Shown: positions 1-10,495, counted from the first letter of the stretch. The stretch is DNA of 64,000 nt from Microbacterium esteraromaticum (GCF_028747645.1 NZ_CP118100.1:496001-560000); one strand, 5' to 3'. Numbers and translations are program-made. The notes: generated by a model from the sequence alone, not told the origin.

Positions 1-1
1 A

Positions 2-1573
2 GCCCTGAACGTGAACTGGAATGTCACCAAGGGCGTGCAAGCGAAAGTCGGGGCATCGTTGATCCAATTCGCCGTCACCTACGCCGACCCGAATGCCCCC
101 TCCCGCCGCCACTACAGCAGGGATGCGACGCTGAAAGTCAGCTACAATTCCCGCCCCAACGTTCCGACCGCACAGACGATGACCGCACCGCCGAGGCCTT
201 GCGCCGCGACTGCCGCGACCGCAGTCGGGGTCCCCGGCCCACAGGTCACAGTCAGCGTGAAGTCCACCGACCCTGACGCGGGCAACGTCGGCACTGATTT
301 CTACGTCTACAAGTCATCAGATCTGTCCAACCCCGTGCAGAAGGTGGCGCGGCCGGCGGTTGCGCAGGGGACGCAGAGCGGTACGTTCACGGGCCTGGCA
401 GAGGGGCAGACCTACGCGTGGCGGGCGCTGGCGAACGATACCCGGCTGCAGAGCGGGTTCACGAGCTTCTGCTACTTCGTCGTCGATAATACGGCGCCGG
501 CAGCACCGGGGCTGTCGACCAGCGCGACAACGTTCGAAGTCGGAAAGCCGGTCACGGTCAACCTGACGAGCGCTGCGGATGTGCTCGGGTACCAGTACTG
601 GGTGCAGTACTCCGCTTTCGATTCAAATGCTGCGGCTCAGCCGAGCCCGGTGGCGATTGCTCGGACGGCAGCGATGCCGGACTGCAACAAGCGCTCGGGC
701 GCGGTGCGTTTCGCGTGCAAGTCGGCGACGACCATCACGGTAGCGCCGACCGACTCATTCTCCACATTGTGGGTGTCAGCGTATGACCGCGCGGGCAATG
801 TTTCGGTCGCCAAGGCGTTGCCGTTGTATCGAGTGTCGGACGGTACGCCTGCTGCTGTCGGTGCGGGAACGAGCAATGGCCATATGTGGTCGCTGTCGTC
901 GGAGAGCAGCCCGCTACCGACGTCCATCTCGGACGCGAATCCGGGCGGTGGTGCAAGTGCCTTGTCGTTGTCCCTTCCGGCGTCTGTGGACAAGTCCGTG
1001 ACGGATGTCGTGGACGCACAGCTCGGCGCGATTCCCGTGATCAAGGCGCAGAGTCGTGCTGCCGGCTCGACCATCGGAACCGGGTCGGCGCCTCTCAACG
1101 CGGAGAACAGCTTCACGGTGAGCCTGTGGGTCAAGCCCGACAACGCAACACGCAATCAGGTCATCATGTCGCAGGGGACAGCCGCTTCGGGGGTCGTGCA
1201 GTTGAAGCTGGCGGGTGGAAAGTACGCGTTCTGTATCACCGGGACCGCTGCATCCGGGGAGGATGCCACGCTCGTGTCAGGGTGTGCGACTGCTGCGTCG
1301 GCCGCAGTGAGCGGGAAGTGGGTGCTTCTCACGGGAATTCTGGACACTGCAAATCAGCAGCTACGGCTGGTGATTGGCGACAAGGCGACTCCGACGGCAG
1401 TCACCCCACACAAGGTCGGAAGTGGTGACTGGACGGCGAACAGTGCCCTCCAGCTTGCCCCGGATCCCGACAGCTCCCGCTTCTACGGGATGATCACCAA
1501 TCCGGCAATCGTGCCGGCGGTGCTCACGTCCAACCAGCTGTACGAATTGAGCCAATTCGGTACCCCGTTCTGA
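2..1573 (+). CDS. LamG-like (jellyroll) secreted protein, 5' end outside window
   Basis: The frame is open from the window edge, so the protein is cut at its N-terminus; the GTG at 11 is probably internal. About 520 residues are visible. The N-terminal part is Thr/Ser/Pro-rich and looks like Fn3-type or DNRLRE-type beta domains. The last 190 residues or so resemble a concanavalin A-like LamG fold, with FTVSLWVKP and GKWVLLTGILD strands and paired cysteines (FCITG...SGCATA). Such proteins commonly sit directly upstream of RHS-repeat genes in actinomycetes. Here the gap to the RHS gene is only 46 bases, so co-transcription is likely. The role is inferred to be surface or secreted adhesion or delivery; no catalytic motif was seen. 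Confidence 0.75.
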   Translation, partial: ALNVNWNVTKGVQAKVGASLIQFAVTYADPNAPSRRHYSRDATLKVSYNSRPNVPTAQTMTAPPRPCAATAATAVGVPGPQVTVSVKSTDPDAGNVGTDFYVYKSSDLSNPVQKVARPAVAQGTQSGTFTGLAEGQTYAWRALANDTRLQSGFTSFCYFVVDNTAPAAPGLSTSATTFEVGKPVTVNLTSAADVLGYQYWVQYSAFDSNAAAQPSPVAIARTAAMPDCNKRSGAVRFACKSATTITVAPTDSFSTLWVSAYDRAGNVSVAKALPLYRVSDGTPAAVGAGTSNGHMWSLSSESSPLPTSISDANPGGGASALSLSLPASVDKSVTDVVDAQLGAIPVIKAQSRAAGSTIGTGSAPLNAENSFTVSLWVKPDNATRNQVIMSQGTAASGVVQLKLAGGKYAFCITGTAASGEDATLVSGCATAASAAVSGKWVLLTGILDTANQQLRLVIGDKATPTAVTPHKVGSGDWTANSALQLAPDPDSSRFYGMITNPAIVPAVLTSNQLYELSQFGTPF

Positions 1574-1619
1574 CTCACCATCCCATTCGATTCTTTCGTT
1601 CTTGAGATTGGACGACGCG

Positions 1620-4600
1620 ATGTTGCGTAACCCCCGTTCCCGGGCTATCGGTGTCCTTGCCTGTGCAGCCTTGGCGGCTAGTGTGCTCGTCAGCGTTCCG
1701 ATGGTTGCGTCTGCCGCTGCGGTACCGACGAACCCGAAGCCGCAGTTCGAAGATCCGGTTCCGGGGTCGTCACAGTCGGCGCTGGGGAAGGGGGCAGAAC
1801 CGAAGTCCTCTGATTCGGTGAAGCCGCCGAAGGCAAAGGCGCTCAAGGGTGCCAAGCCCGTCACAGTGAAGACCCCGGACGACGCCGTCGATGGTCCGAA
1901 GACGAAGGGGGCGAAGGGGGCCACCAGCGCCACCGTGACTGGTATGTGGCAGGCCGTCGGCGACACAGGTATCGAGGTGGCAACCAGCGGGGATGCGAAA
2001 GCACCCGTGGAGTCGGTCACGGTGGAGCTCCTCTCCACAGAACAATCGGCAAAGGCCGATGTGCAGGGGCTCGCGCTTGAGCTCACTCGAGCAGACGGTG
2101 GAGAGGATTCGGCTGCGCCGGTCGGTGTGCGAGTTCCGGACGAGCTGATGTTGGGGCAATTCGGCGCCGACTACGCCAGTCGCATCCAATGGATCCAGGT
2201 ACCGGTCGGGGACCACGAGGCAGAACCGACTCCGGTGGCCTCCGTGCAGTCGAAGGACGGCGTCGTGCTGACACCAATGGTCTCGGACGCGCCCACGATG
2301 CTCGTTGCTGCATCCGGTCCGACGGCGGCGAACGGTGCGGGGACCTACTCCGCCACGCCCCTTAAAGACTCGTCGAGCTGGGATGTCACGGAACAGACCG
2401 GCGCGTTCAGTTGGACGTACGACATGGCGGTGACAGATCCGGGCGTCGGCCCGGTGCCGGACTTGGGTCTGGCATACAACTCGCAGGCTGTGGACGGGCT
2501 CACGGGCTCAAGCAACAACCAGCCCTCGGTCGTCGGCGAAGGGTGGGAACTGTCTGCGACCGGGTTCATCGAGCGCACCTACGTGCCATGCTCCTTGGAT
2601 GACGGAGCATCGGGGTCGGTGAACACTTCTGGCGACTTGTGCTGGAAGTCTGACAACGCCACCGTGTCGTTCGCCGGACACTCAGGGCCGCTGGTCAAGA
2701 TCGGCGCGTCCGCGGTGTATCGGCTGCAGAACGACGACGGCACACGGTTTGAGCTGCTCAGCGGGGGGAGTGGATGCACCAACGGTACGAATTCGTCCGA
2801 GTGTTGGCGGATGACCACGACCGACGGCACGCAGTACTACTTCGGCAAGCAGCGGCTGCCCGGATGGGCAACGGGAAACGCGGTGACCAACTCCACATGG
2901 ACGGTGCCGGTATTCGGCAACGACACCGGGGAGCCGTGCCACGCCTCCACCTTCGCTGCTTCGTCCTGCACGCAGGCGTGGCGGTGGAACCTCGACTACA
3001 TCGTCGACGTGCACGGCAACGCGCAAGCCCTGTACTACACGACCGAGGCGAACAAGTACGCCAAGAACCGTAGCGGAGCGACCGCATACGTCCGAGGTGG
3101 TGTGTTGGCACGAATCGACTACGGCCTGCGCGCCAGTAACATCTACGGCGCGAACGCTGCCGGCTATCAGGTGAAATTCAACTACGACTCCAAGGGGCGT
3201 TGCTCGGACACCTCCGGGGCTACCTGCACAGTTGCTGCTCCCGGCTCGGCCACGGTACCGACGACGCCGTCGGCATATCCGGATGTGCCGTGGGATCAGC
3301 AGTGCATGGCCGCATCCTGCTCGACGACGTCGCAGATCTCACCCACGTTCTTCACGAACGGGCGTCTTGCGACGGTGCAGTCCCTCGTGAAGGTCGGCAC
3401 CGCCTACCAGACGGTGAACACGTGGACGCTCTCACACTCGTTTCCGGCAACGGGTGACGGGACGAGCCCGGCCCTGTGGCTCGCCAAGGTGCAGCGCAGT
3501 GGTACCGCGGGTGGTCAGGCGGCGATTTCTGAGCCGGCCACGGTGTTCTATGGAACGTCGATGCAGAACCGTGTCTGGGTGTACGACGGTGTCGCTCCGT
3601 TGGTGAAGTGGCGCCTCAGTTCCATCAAGACCGGACTCGGTGCGGTGATCAGCGTCAACTATCAGGGCGCACAGTGCACACCGGAGCAGGCATCGACCAT
3701 CCTCGCCGCGCCCGAATCCAACACGAAGTGGTGTTTCCCGCAACGCTGGGTGCCGGAGATCACGCCTCCGCTGCCCGCGCAAACGGACCTGTTCCACAAG
3801 TACCCGGTCTCCGATATGACCGTGAACGCGACCACGGGTAGCGCGCTGAGCAAGCCGATGTACACGAAGTTCGTGTACGGCACTCCCCGCTGGCGATACA
3901 ACGACAGCCCCATGGTTCCCACTGCCAGCCGAACCTGGAATGTGTTTGCCGGTGTGGACACCGTGGAGGTTCGAGAAGGTGACTCAGGAGCTCCCGCGGC
4001 GCAGAAGGTGACGAAGAGTACCTATTACCAGGGTATGAACGGTGACCGCGCTGCCGCGTCAGGTGGCACGAAAGCCGTGAACGTGGCAGGTGCCAGCATC
4101 GCCGACGAGCGCTGGTTCGGCGGGATGGTCTACAAGCAGCAGACGCTCCTTGGCGTGGGCGGATCGGTCGTGAGCACGAACGTGAACACACCGTGGGCCT
4201 CTCCGGTCACCGCTAGCGCGGGAGCATTGAAAGCGAGGATCGTGCGGAATGCCCGATCCGTCGTCACCGAACCCACCTCGACCGGCGGGACCCGCACGGT
4301 CGACACGGCCACCACCTTCGACAGCACCTACGGGTATCCGCTGACGGTGTCGACTGACCCCTCGGATGCCCCGGCGACGTGCACATCCACCAGCTACGCC
4401 GCTCCCAACACGACCGCGTGGCTGATCGGTCTTCCCAGTCAGCAGCGCACGGTTGCCGTCGCGTGCGACAGCCTCGGCGCCGCGCAGTATCCGCGTGACC
4501 ATGTCAGCGACGTGAAGACGGTCTATGACGGTGCCGCGTGGGGGGCTGCTGCCACGCGCGGCCTGCCAACATTGACAACCCAAGTCGACCGATATGACGG

Positions 4601-7600
4601 CATGACGGCGCACTGGGCGCCGGTGACATCCAGCACGTACGACGCGCTGGGCCGGACGCTGGTCGCTACCGACGCGATGGGACGCACGAGTACGAGTGCG
4701 TACACCCCATCGGTGGCGTTGCCGATGACTGGATCCACCGTCAAGAACACGGCGCCGTTCAACTGGGTGACCACGAGAACATATGACCCGTCCACTGGTG
4801 CCGAGTCGCAGATCGTGGACCAGAACGGTGCCACGACCTCCATCAGCACGGATGCCTTGGGACGGATCAGCAAGGTGTGGTTGCCGCTTCAGCCGAAGGC
4901 GGCCAATCCGACCGCGCCGTCAATGTCGTACGTGTACACGCTGTCCCAGACTGCGGTGAACTCCGTCCAGACGACCAGGCTCACCGGCGGGGGCAACGTC
5001 ACCACGTTCGAGCTGTTCGACGGCCTCGGCCGGTCTGTGCAGACGCAGGAATCCGTCGAAGGCGGCGGCGCCGCCGTGGCCACGACGAGTTTTGATGCCC
5101 TGGGGCGCGCCTATTGGGCCGACAACAAGTACTGGACAGCTTCAGTGAACCCGTCCAAGGAGTTCTTCGTCCCTGACAACCCGAACGCGATTCCGTCGCA
5201 GGTCGTCACCAGTTACGACCAGATCGGCCGTGTCACGAAGGCGGTGCTGCGCTCGACTGGCACGGACACGTCGCAGACTGTGACCTCCTACCCCGGCGCT
5301 GACCGGACGGACTTCCTGCCTCCGACGGGCGGCACCGCGCAGAGCGTGTACACGAACTCCCTCGGCCAGAAGACGAAGCTCGTGCAATACCTGAACGGCA
5401 CCGTCTCGGGTACCGGGCAGGCGACGACGTACGCGTACGACGGTGCTGGGCGGATGACGTCGATGACCGATCCCGCGGGCAACGAGTGGCGGTGGGGATT
5501 CAACATCCTCGGGCAGAAGACCTCTCAGTCCGACCCGGATTCAGGGGACTCCACTGCGACGTATGACCTCCTCGGCAACCAGCTGACCAGTACGGATGCG
5601 CGGGGAAAGACCATCACCACGACATACGACAACCTGAATCGGAAGACGGCGACGTACGCCGGCACCGCATCGGGAGCGAAGCTGTCAGCATGGACGTATG
5701 ACACGGTGCGGAAGGGCTTCGTGACGACGACGACGTCCTATAGCGGGTCCACGGCAGGTACCCCCGGCCTGGCGTACACGTCCACCGTGAACACCTACGA
5801 CGTGATGGGGAACCCGACGAAGACGACCACGGCGATCCCGGCCGGGGCGCCCGCATTCGCTGGGACGAGTTATGCGGTCTCGTACTCCTACTTCGCGGAC
5901 GGTTCGCTCTCGACGAAGAGCCTGCCGGCCGCAGGCGGGCTGCCGGCCGAGGTCGTCCGGAACGGGTACGACGCGTGGGGCAGGCTCTCGAGCGTGCGTG
6001 GTGTCACGTCGGTGCTCAATGCGACGATCTACACGCCCACCGGACAGATTTCCCAGTTCAACAGGTACCTGTCTGGCAATGGCGGATACTCGACATATGG
6101 CTATGATCCGGCAACCGGGGATGTGACGAGTGTGCTCGATAATGCCGTCTTTGCGAACACAGGGCACTATGTCGCGAGCCGCGCGTACACGCGGGACTTG
6201 GCTGGCAACGTGACGAGTTCGTCGAGCACCGCGGCGTATCCGTCTGCGAAGACGCAGAAGGCGTGCTTCAGCTATGACGGACTGCGGCAGCTCACGCGGG
6301 CATGGACGCCGAACGCGTCGACGGCATGCACAGCGACACCGTCCGCCGGGGCGCTGGGAGGCGTGGCACCGTACTGGCACGACTACACGTACGACACTGA
6401 GACGGGGAACCGCACGTCGATGACGTCAACCACCACGGCAGGGACCACGACCACCAGCACGTACGCCTACCCCGCTGCTGGTGACGCCCGCCCGCACGCT
6501 GTCTTCACGGTCACCGGCGGCGCCGGCGCGGGATCGTACGGGTACGACGCCGCCGGCAACCAGACCACGCGTCCAGGCCAGACCCTGACGTTCAACGACG
6601 TCGGGAAGCCAGCCACGATCACCGCGGGAGCGGAGTCGGTGTCGAACGTGTACGACGCATCTGGAACGCTGTTGCTGCGTGTGTCGGCGACTAGCGGTGC
6701 GATGTTGCTGCTGGGGGATACTGTGTTGACGCAGGCGAAGGGCTCGACGGTCGTCGCCGGGTATCGGACCTACGCTGCTGCCGGCGGCAAGCCCGTCGCG
6801 CAGCGAAACGCCAAGACCGGGACTCCCGGGAACACGCTGTCTTGGCTGTTCACGAACATCGAAGGCACCGTCGACGTGACCACGAATGCGACCTCGGGTG
6901 CAACGGTGCAGTCCTATCGCGATCCCTTCGGGGTGCCCCTCACTGGTACCGCGCAGAACTGGGGCGATGGCACCGGATACATGAACATGCCGGTCACGCC
7001 GTCGATCAAGCTCACCACCGTCGGCGCGCGCGTCTACGACGCTGTGCTGGGCAAGTTCACCAGCGTCGACCCCATCATCGACTCCAATCTCCCGCAGCAG
7101 AACACCGGGTACGCCTACTCCGGCAACAACCCCACCACCTACACCGACCCGAGTGGTCTTGCGTTCAAGGTCGACTGTGGATGCGGCGGCAGAACGACGC
7201 CATACGTGGTGGCCCCGGGTTACAACCACGCGATGGGCGTCGGGAAAGAATGGGTTCGAAGAGGTAAATCTATGATTTCTTCTTCGAAGAACAGGGCTTT
7301 GATGCCTGAATCCCGAAAGTTTCTTCGTGATGTAGGGACCGTTGCCAAGAAGGGGGGGAGCATCATCGGCACAGAACAGGGTGCCCTGCTCTACAGTTGG
7401 GCGACCGGCCGCCTTCCACAGCAAATTTCGTTCGGAGGCGGCTCGAGGATCACCCAGGGGCTGCGTGACTCCGCAGCAGCAGAAGACTACCGAAACATAC
7501 TCCGGAGTAATCTGAGTGTGGGAAACGCACCGGAGAGGTGGCACTATGCGGCCGGCAAACCCAACGCTGATAACCCGCTGTTTGCAAATGACATCGAGAC

Positions 7601-7853
7601 GATGGGCAATTGGGGAAACGCAACGGACAGTGCTCGGTCATTGGCTGCCATCGGCTCGCATACCTACACCGCAACGGTAGTTGAAAGTGTGACCGCCAAT
7701 TCGGTCGTCGTGCAGATCCAGGCAGAGAATGTCATAAGCCTGGGCTCGTTGCTCTCTCCGATTCGTGATCTAGCCAGCGCGATTCCGGGTCGCACCGGAG
7801 GATTCTCTGAAGTCACGACCTATTTCACGTGGCAGGAGACTGTGACGTGGTGA
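1620..7853 (+). CDS. Giant secreted RHS/YD-repeat protein with variable C-terminal tip
   Basis: About 2077 residues from ATG 1620; an in-frame TTG at 1602 is a less likely start. A signal peptide is visible (basic MLRNPRSR, hydrophobic stretch, ASAAA cleavage region), followed by a Lys/Pro-rich linker. The body carries many YD/RHS-type repeats (TYDALGR-, YDGAGRMTS-, YDAAGN-like). Near residue 1800 is the RHS core signature (ARVYDAVLGKFTSVDPI, then YTDPSGL). In this family the core forms a cocoon that encloses the polymorphic C-terminus. After DPSGL there are about 230 residues with no toxin domain I recognise, and the DNA there is visibly less G/C-rich. The next gene overlaps its stop, as expected of an immunity gene. 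Contact-dependent toxin activity is inference. Confidence 0.9.
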   Translation: MLRNPRSRAIGVLACAALAASVLVSVPMVASAAAVPTNPKPQFEDPVPGSSQSALGKGAEPKSSDSVKPPKAKALKGAKPVTVKTPDDAVDGPKTKGAKGATSATVTGMWQAVGDTGIEVATSGDAKAPVESVTVELLSTEQSAKADVQGLALELTRADGGEDSAAPVGVRVPDELMLGQFGADYASRIQWIQVPVGDHEAEPTPVASVQSKDGVVLTPMVSDAPTMLVAASGPTAANGAGTYSATPLKDSSSWDVTEQTGAFSWTYDMAVTDPGVGPVPDLGLAYNSQAVDGLTGSSNNQPSVVGEGWELSATGFIERTYVPCSLDDGASGSVNTSGDLCWKSDNATVSFAGHSGPLVKIGASAVYRLQNDDGTRFELLSGGSGCTNGTNSSECWRMTTTDGTQYYFGKQRLPGWATGNAVTNSTWTVPVFGNDTGEPCHASTFAASSCTQAWRWNLDYIVDVHGNAQALYYTTEANKYAKNRSGATAYVRGGVLARIDYGLRASNIYGANAAGYQVKFNYDSKGRCSDTSGATCTVAAPGSATVPTTPSAYPDVPWDQQCMAASCSTTSQISPTFFTNGRLATVQSLVKVGTAYQTVNTWTLSHSFPATGDGTSPALWLAKVQRSGTAGGQAAISEPATVFYGTSMQNRVWVYDGVAPLVKWRLSSIKTGLGAVISVNYQGAQCTPEQASTILAAPESNTKWCFPQRWVPEITPPLPAQTDLFHKYPVSDMTVNATTGSALSKPMYTKFVYGTPRWRYNDSPMVPTASRTWNVFAGVDTVEVREGDSGAPAAQKVTKSTYYQGMNGDRAAASGGTKAVNVAGASIADERWFGGMVYKQQTLLGVGGSVVSTNVNTPWASPVTASAGALKARIVRNARSVVTEPTSTGGTRTVDTATTFDSTYGYPLTVSTDPSDAPATCTSTSYAAPNTTAWLIGLPSQQRTVAVACDSLGAAQYPRDHVSDVKTVYDGAAWGAAATRGLPTLTTQVDRYDGMTAHWAPVTSSTYDALGRTLVATDAMGRTSTSAYTPSVALPMTGSTVKNTAPFNWVTTRTYDPSTGAESQIVDQNGATTSISTDALGRISKVWLPLQPKAANPTAPSMSYVYTLSQTAVNSVQTTRLTGGGNVTTFELFDGLGRSVQTQESVEGGGAAVATTSFDALGRAYWADNKYWTASVNPSKEFFVPDNPNAIPSQVVTSYDQIGRVTKAVLRSTGTDTSQTVTSYPGADRTDFLPPTGGTAQSVYTNSLGQKTKLVQYLNGTVSGTGQATTYAYDGAGRMTSMTDPAGNEWRWGFNILGQKTSQSDPDSGDSTATYDLLGNQLTSTDARGKTITTTYDNLNRKTATYAGTASGAKLSAWTYDTVRKGFVTTTTSYSGSTAGTPGLAYTSTVNTYDVMGNPTKTTTAIPAGAPAFAGTSYAVSYSYFADGSLSTKSLPAAGGLPAEVVRNGYDAWGRLSSVRGVTSVLNATIYTPTGQISQFNRYLSGNGGYSTYGYDPATGDVTSVLDNAVFANTGHYVASRAYTRDLAGNVTSSSSTAAYPSAKTQKACFSYDGLRQLTRAWTPNASTACTATPSAGALGGVAPYWHDYTYDTETGNRTSMTSTTTAGTTTTSTYAYPAAGDARPHAVFTVTGGAGAGSYGYDAAGNQTTRPGQTLTFNDVGKPATITAGAESVSNVYDASGTLLLRVSATSGAMLLLGDTVLTQAKGSTVVAGYRTYAAAGGKPVAQRNAKTGTPGNTLSWLFTNIEGTVDVTTNATSGATVQSYRDPFGVPLTGTAQNWGDGTGYMNMPVTPSIKLTTVGARVYDAVLGKFTSVDPIIDSNLPQQNTGYAYSGNNPTTYTDPSGLAFKVDCGCGGRTTPYVVAPGYNHAMGVGKEWVRRGKSMISSSKNRALMPESRKFLRDVGTVAKKGGSIIGTEQGALLYSWATGRLPQQISFGGGSRITQGLRDSAAAEDYRNILRSNLSVGNAPERWHYAAGKPNADNPLFANDIETMGNWGNATDSARSLAAIGSHTYTATVVESVTANSVVVQIQAENVISLGSLLSPIRDLASAIPGRTGGFSEVTTYFTWQETVTW

Positions 7854-8320
7854 GAGAAGCTCCGACGGTACGTTTCTTGGTGCTCGCATTCTGTGGAGTC
7901 TTGCTCGCAGGGTGCGCTTCAACGAAGCAGTTTGACGAAACTCTGCAGTCGAGCGACGTTCAGGGTGCGTGGGTTGCTGTGAACCTGCCCGTTGCCTCGA
8001 AACTGAGCTTTGAACCGAATGGGATATTTGTTGCGGAGGACTGGTCACCCGATTTCTGTGCAAGTGATCGTCCCGAGGATTGGGGGGACTTCGACTACTC
8101 GACGCTCGTCGATTATGAGGGCGTTTGGGAGTCACTTAGTGGCATGCCGTACGCGGCCATCGCCTACCTGACAGACAGTGAACAAGGCTGTAGTTGGAGT
8201 CTGTACTTCTATCGAGACAAGGACGGGGTCCAGTCCATCGAAGCCTTCGTCCTCCCAACCGGCTCCAATGCGGGCGATCCTGAGAGTGAAGCTGTGTGGC
8301 TCGAACGCGTTGCTGAGTGA
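7847..8320 (+). CDS. Small lipoprotein, candidate immunity protein of the RHS tip
   Basis: The start is GTG 7847 or GTG 7850; GGAG at 7835-7838 fits either, and both overlap the end of the RHS gene, so translation is coupled. The N-terminus is a lipoprotein signal (RFLVLAFCGVLLAGCAS) with an L-A-G-C lipobox. The mature part, about 135 residues, has a GAWVAVN...LSFEPNGIF start, two cysteines and several tryptophans, which suggests a small beta-barrel or lipocalin-like fold. I do not recognise a named family. An extracytoplasmic lipoprotein coupled to an RHS toxin candidate is best explained as immunity against a tip acting outside or at the membrane. That role is inferred from position only. 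Confidence 0.75.
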   Translation: MVREAPTVRFLVLAFCGVLLAGCASTKQFDETLQSSDVQGAWVAVNLPVASKLSFEPNGIFVAEDWSPDFCASDRPEDWGDFDYSTLVDYEGVWESLSGMPYAAIAYLTDSEQGCSWSLYFYRDKDGVQSIEAFVLPTGSNAGDPESEAVWLERVAE

Positions 8321-8404
8321 ATCACTACGGCAGGACAACCGGGGCTTTTCTGGCGGAGACGGAGGGAATTCAACCTTCGGTCCTCGGGGCTCTCTTCATC
8401 TGCC

Positions 8405-10495
8405 TCACTGATGCTCACCGCCGCGCTGAACGAGTTCGAGGCCTGCGCTGGCGAACTGGCGCGCGGTGGCATCCGGAAGGAACGCGCGCGTGAGCGCGAG
8501 TCCAATCCGCGGCAGATCGCCCTCGTCGCGGTAGAGCAGGTAGAGCGTCTCGTAGCGGGGATGGAACTTCTCTTTGAAGCGGTGCAGCGACCGGAACCCG
8601 TACACCGGCTCGAGCATGTCGGCGAGCTTGTCGCTGAGATCGGCGATCACTCGGGCATCCGGCGGGTACTCGTGCGCCAGCGGCGCACCCGACAGTGACA
8701 GGATCTCGGCCCCCTCGTCGCGGAAGTGAGCGGCCGACATGCCGATGAGGTACTCCATGACCGGCGGGAACCCTCCGTCGCGGCGACGCATCAGATCCAG
8801 CGTCCACCCGCGCACCCGACCCTCGCCGTAGACCGGCAGCCACGACAGGAATCCGTCGACGTCGCCGTTGGGAGCGAGCGCGAGGGCGATTCGCACTTCG
8901 GGGTCTTCGGCCTGCTCCAGCGAACCGAGGGTGAAGCCCATCTCGGGAAGCCCCTTGTCGCCGACCCACATCTCCGAGATCGCATGCAGCTGCGCGCGCA
9001 CGCCCCACGACTCGTCGCGCAGCGTCGACATGCGGAACGTCATCTCTTCGCGTCCGGCCCGGTTCATCGAGGTGCGGATGGATGCCCATCGCTTGCCCGT
9101 GTACTCCAGGCCGGGCAGGTCGACGATGGTGTCGTCGGCCACGACGAGACTGCGCCACGTCGCAGGAACGGCAGCGCGGGTGGCCTCCCCGGCGCTGAAG
9201 AAGCAGGGTGCGAGGCCGGCACGCTCGGCGTCGTCGATGAACTCCGCGACCGACGCGGCGCGCCTTTCTTCTGGGCCGAGAGGATCGGCGAGGGCCAGCG
9301 CGACACCGGCGCGCTGTTGATACGCGACGGACCCGTGCTCGGTGTGGGTCGTCGACATCCCCTCCCACGTCGTCATCCACGACAGCGTGCCGCCACCATG
9401 GGCGCGCAGCAGCTTCTTCGTCTCGTCGTGGTCGGTGGGGTGCCCGGGAGAGAGCGTGCGCCTGCGGCGCGGCGGGAAGGCGGCGCGGACCCACACCAGG
9501 TAGGTGAATACGGCGAGAGCGACGCCCGCCGTGGCGATCGTCAGCGCCACGCCACCGTCGAACGCCGCGTGGACATCGGCCTGGTCTGCGGCCGCGAGCA
9601 ACGCAAGCAGCAGTACGCCGAGCAGGGCGTTGATGCCCAGCAGCACGAGGGAGACGACCCACGCCCAGCGACGTGCGCGGCGCAATCCGTCGGCGATGAG
9701 TACGACGACCAACGTCTCGACCGCTGTCGTCCACCACGGGCCGGCCAGCGGTGCGGAGGTGCCGAAGGGGCCGTCGGTGGGCACGAAGGCGAAGATCACC
9801 TGAATCGCCGCGAACGCGAGCACACCGATGAAGGCGATGAACCGTTGCTCGCGTACGGTTGCACGCTGCACGTGCAGCGAGCGGTCGACCAGCAGGACCA
9901 GAGCGAGCGCGACCGCGTGCTCGAGGTCGGCGACGGTGCCCAGGAACAGCAGTCCGATCGTGGCCACGGCGATCAGCAGCAGAAGCACCCGCACCCGCCA
10001 GGGCGACGCGAACAGTGCGGCGGCAGCGGCCATGCAGGCGAACGCTCCGCCGCTGGGGCCCACATCCAGGGTCGCCGCCTGCTCTGCCGCCCACGCCCAG
10101 TTCGGAATGAGTGCGAACATCCACAGCAGCAGTGCGGAGGTGAAGATCGCGAAGAGCTGGCCGATCGCGAAGTACGCCGCGGCGACCTTCCACCCGCGCA
10201 GGTACTCGAGCACCGCGAAGCCCCACAGGATGAGGAGCGTGGGAATGTACACCAGCGGTTGCACGACGAAGAAGGTTCCGGTGAGTGGCGTCCACCAGCG
10301 TCCCGCCTCCAACGCGGGTAGGCCATAGGCCACGGCTTCGAATGCCGCGCTGTCTTCGAACGGTCGCCAGAGCCCCTGCGAGACGATGCCGCAAGCCAGC
10401 AGGATCGCGACGAACGCGATGGTCGCCGGTAGCCGGCGGAGCACGCTCAGGAAGGGGCTGGTGCTCGGCTGCGTGGGCTTCTCTGCGTCGCGCAT
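8405..10495 (-). CDS. DUF2156 / MprF-like membrane protein (phosphatidylglycerol lysyltransferase-type)
   Basis: About 696 residues from ATG 10495; an in-frame GTG at 10504 is the alternative. The first half contains roughly 8-10 hydrophobic segments, beginning with a rhomboid-like arrangement (WRPFEDSAAFEA, GRWWTPLTGTFF). The second half is cytosolic and matches the DUF2156/LPG_synthase_C GNAT-like fold (GGTLSWMTTWEGM, AYQQRAGVALALADPLGP, FLSWLPVYGEGRVRGWTLDLMRRR). Family members transfer amino acids from aminoacyl-tRNA to phosphatidylglycerol and can protect against cationic peptides. The exact amino acid and activity cannot be told from sequence. The gene ends 84 bases from the convergent lipoprotein gene. 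Confidence 0.8.
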   Translation of the reverse strand: MRDAEKPTQPSTSPFLSVLRRLPATIAFVAILLACGIVSQGLWRPFEDSAAFEAVAYGLPALEAGRWWTPLTGTFFVVQPLVYIPTLLILWGFAVLEYLRGWKVAAAYFAIGQLFAIFTSALLLWMFALIPNWAWAAEQAATLDVGPSGGAFACMAAAAALFASPWRVRVLLLLIAVATIGLLFLGTVADLEHAVALALVLLVDRSLHVQRATVREQRFIAFIGVLAFAAIQVIFAFVPTDGPFGTSAPLAGPWWTTAVETLVVVLIADGLRRARRWAWVVSLVLLGINALLGVLLLALLAAADQADVHAAFDGGVALTIATAGVALAVFTYLVWVRAAFPPRRRRTLSPGHPTDHDETKKLLRAHGGGTLSWMTTWEGMSTTHTEHGSVAYQQRAGVALALADPLGPEERRAASVAEFIDDAERAGLAPCFFSAGEATRAAVPATWRSLVVADDTIVDLPGLEYTGKRWASIRTSMNRAGREEMTFRMSTLRDESWGVRAQLHAISEMWVGDKGLPEMGFTLGSLEQAEDPEVRIALALAPNGDVDGFLSWLPVYGEGRVRGWTLDLMRRRDGGFPPVMEYLIGMSAAHFRDEGAEILSLSGAPLAHEYPPDARVIADLSDKLADMLEPVYGFRSLHRFKEKFHPRYETLYLLYRDEGDLPRIGLALTRAFLPDATARQFASAGLELVQRGGEHQ

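Noticed and set aside
4600..7100. Repeated YD motifs as a DNA repeat or CRISPR-like array
   Set aside because: The repetition is at protein level in the RHS body; the DNA units differ in length and sequence.
8726..10321. Long plus-strand open frame opposite the DUF2156 gene
   Set aside because: It is rich in Arg, Gly, Gln and His with no domain pattern, and lies fully opposite a clear membrane protein; typical shadow in high-GC DNA.
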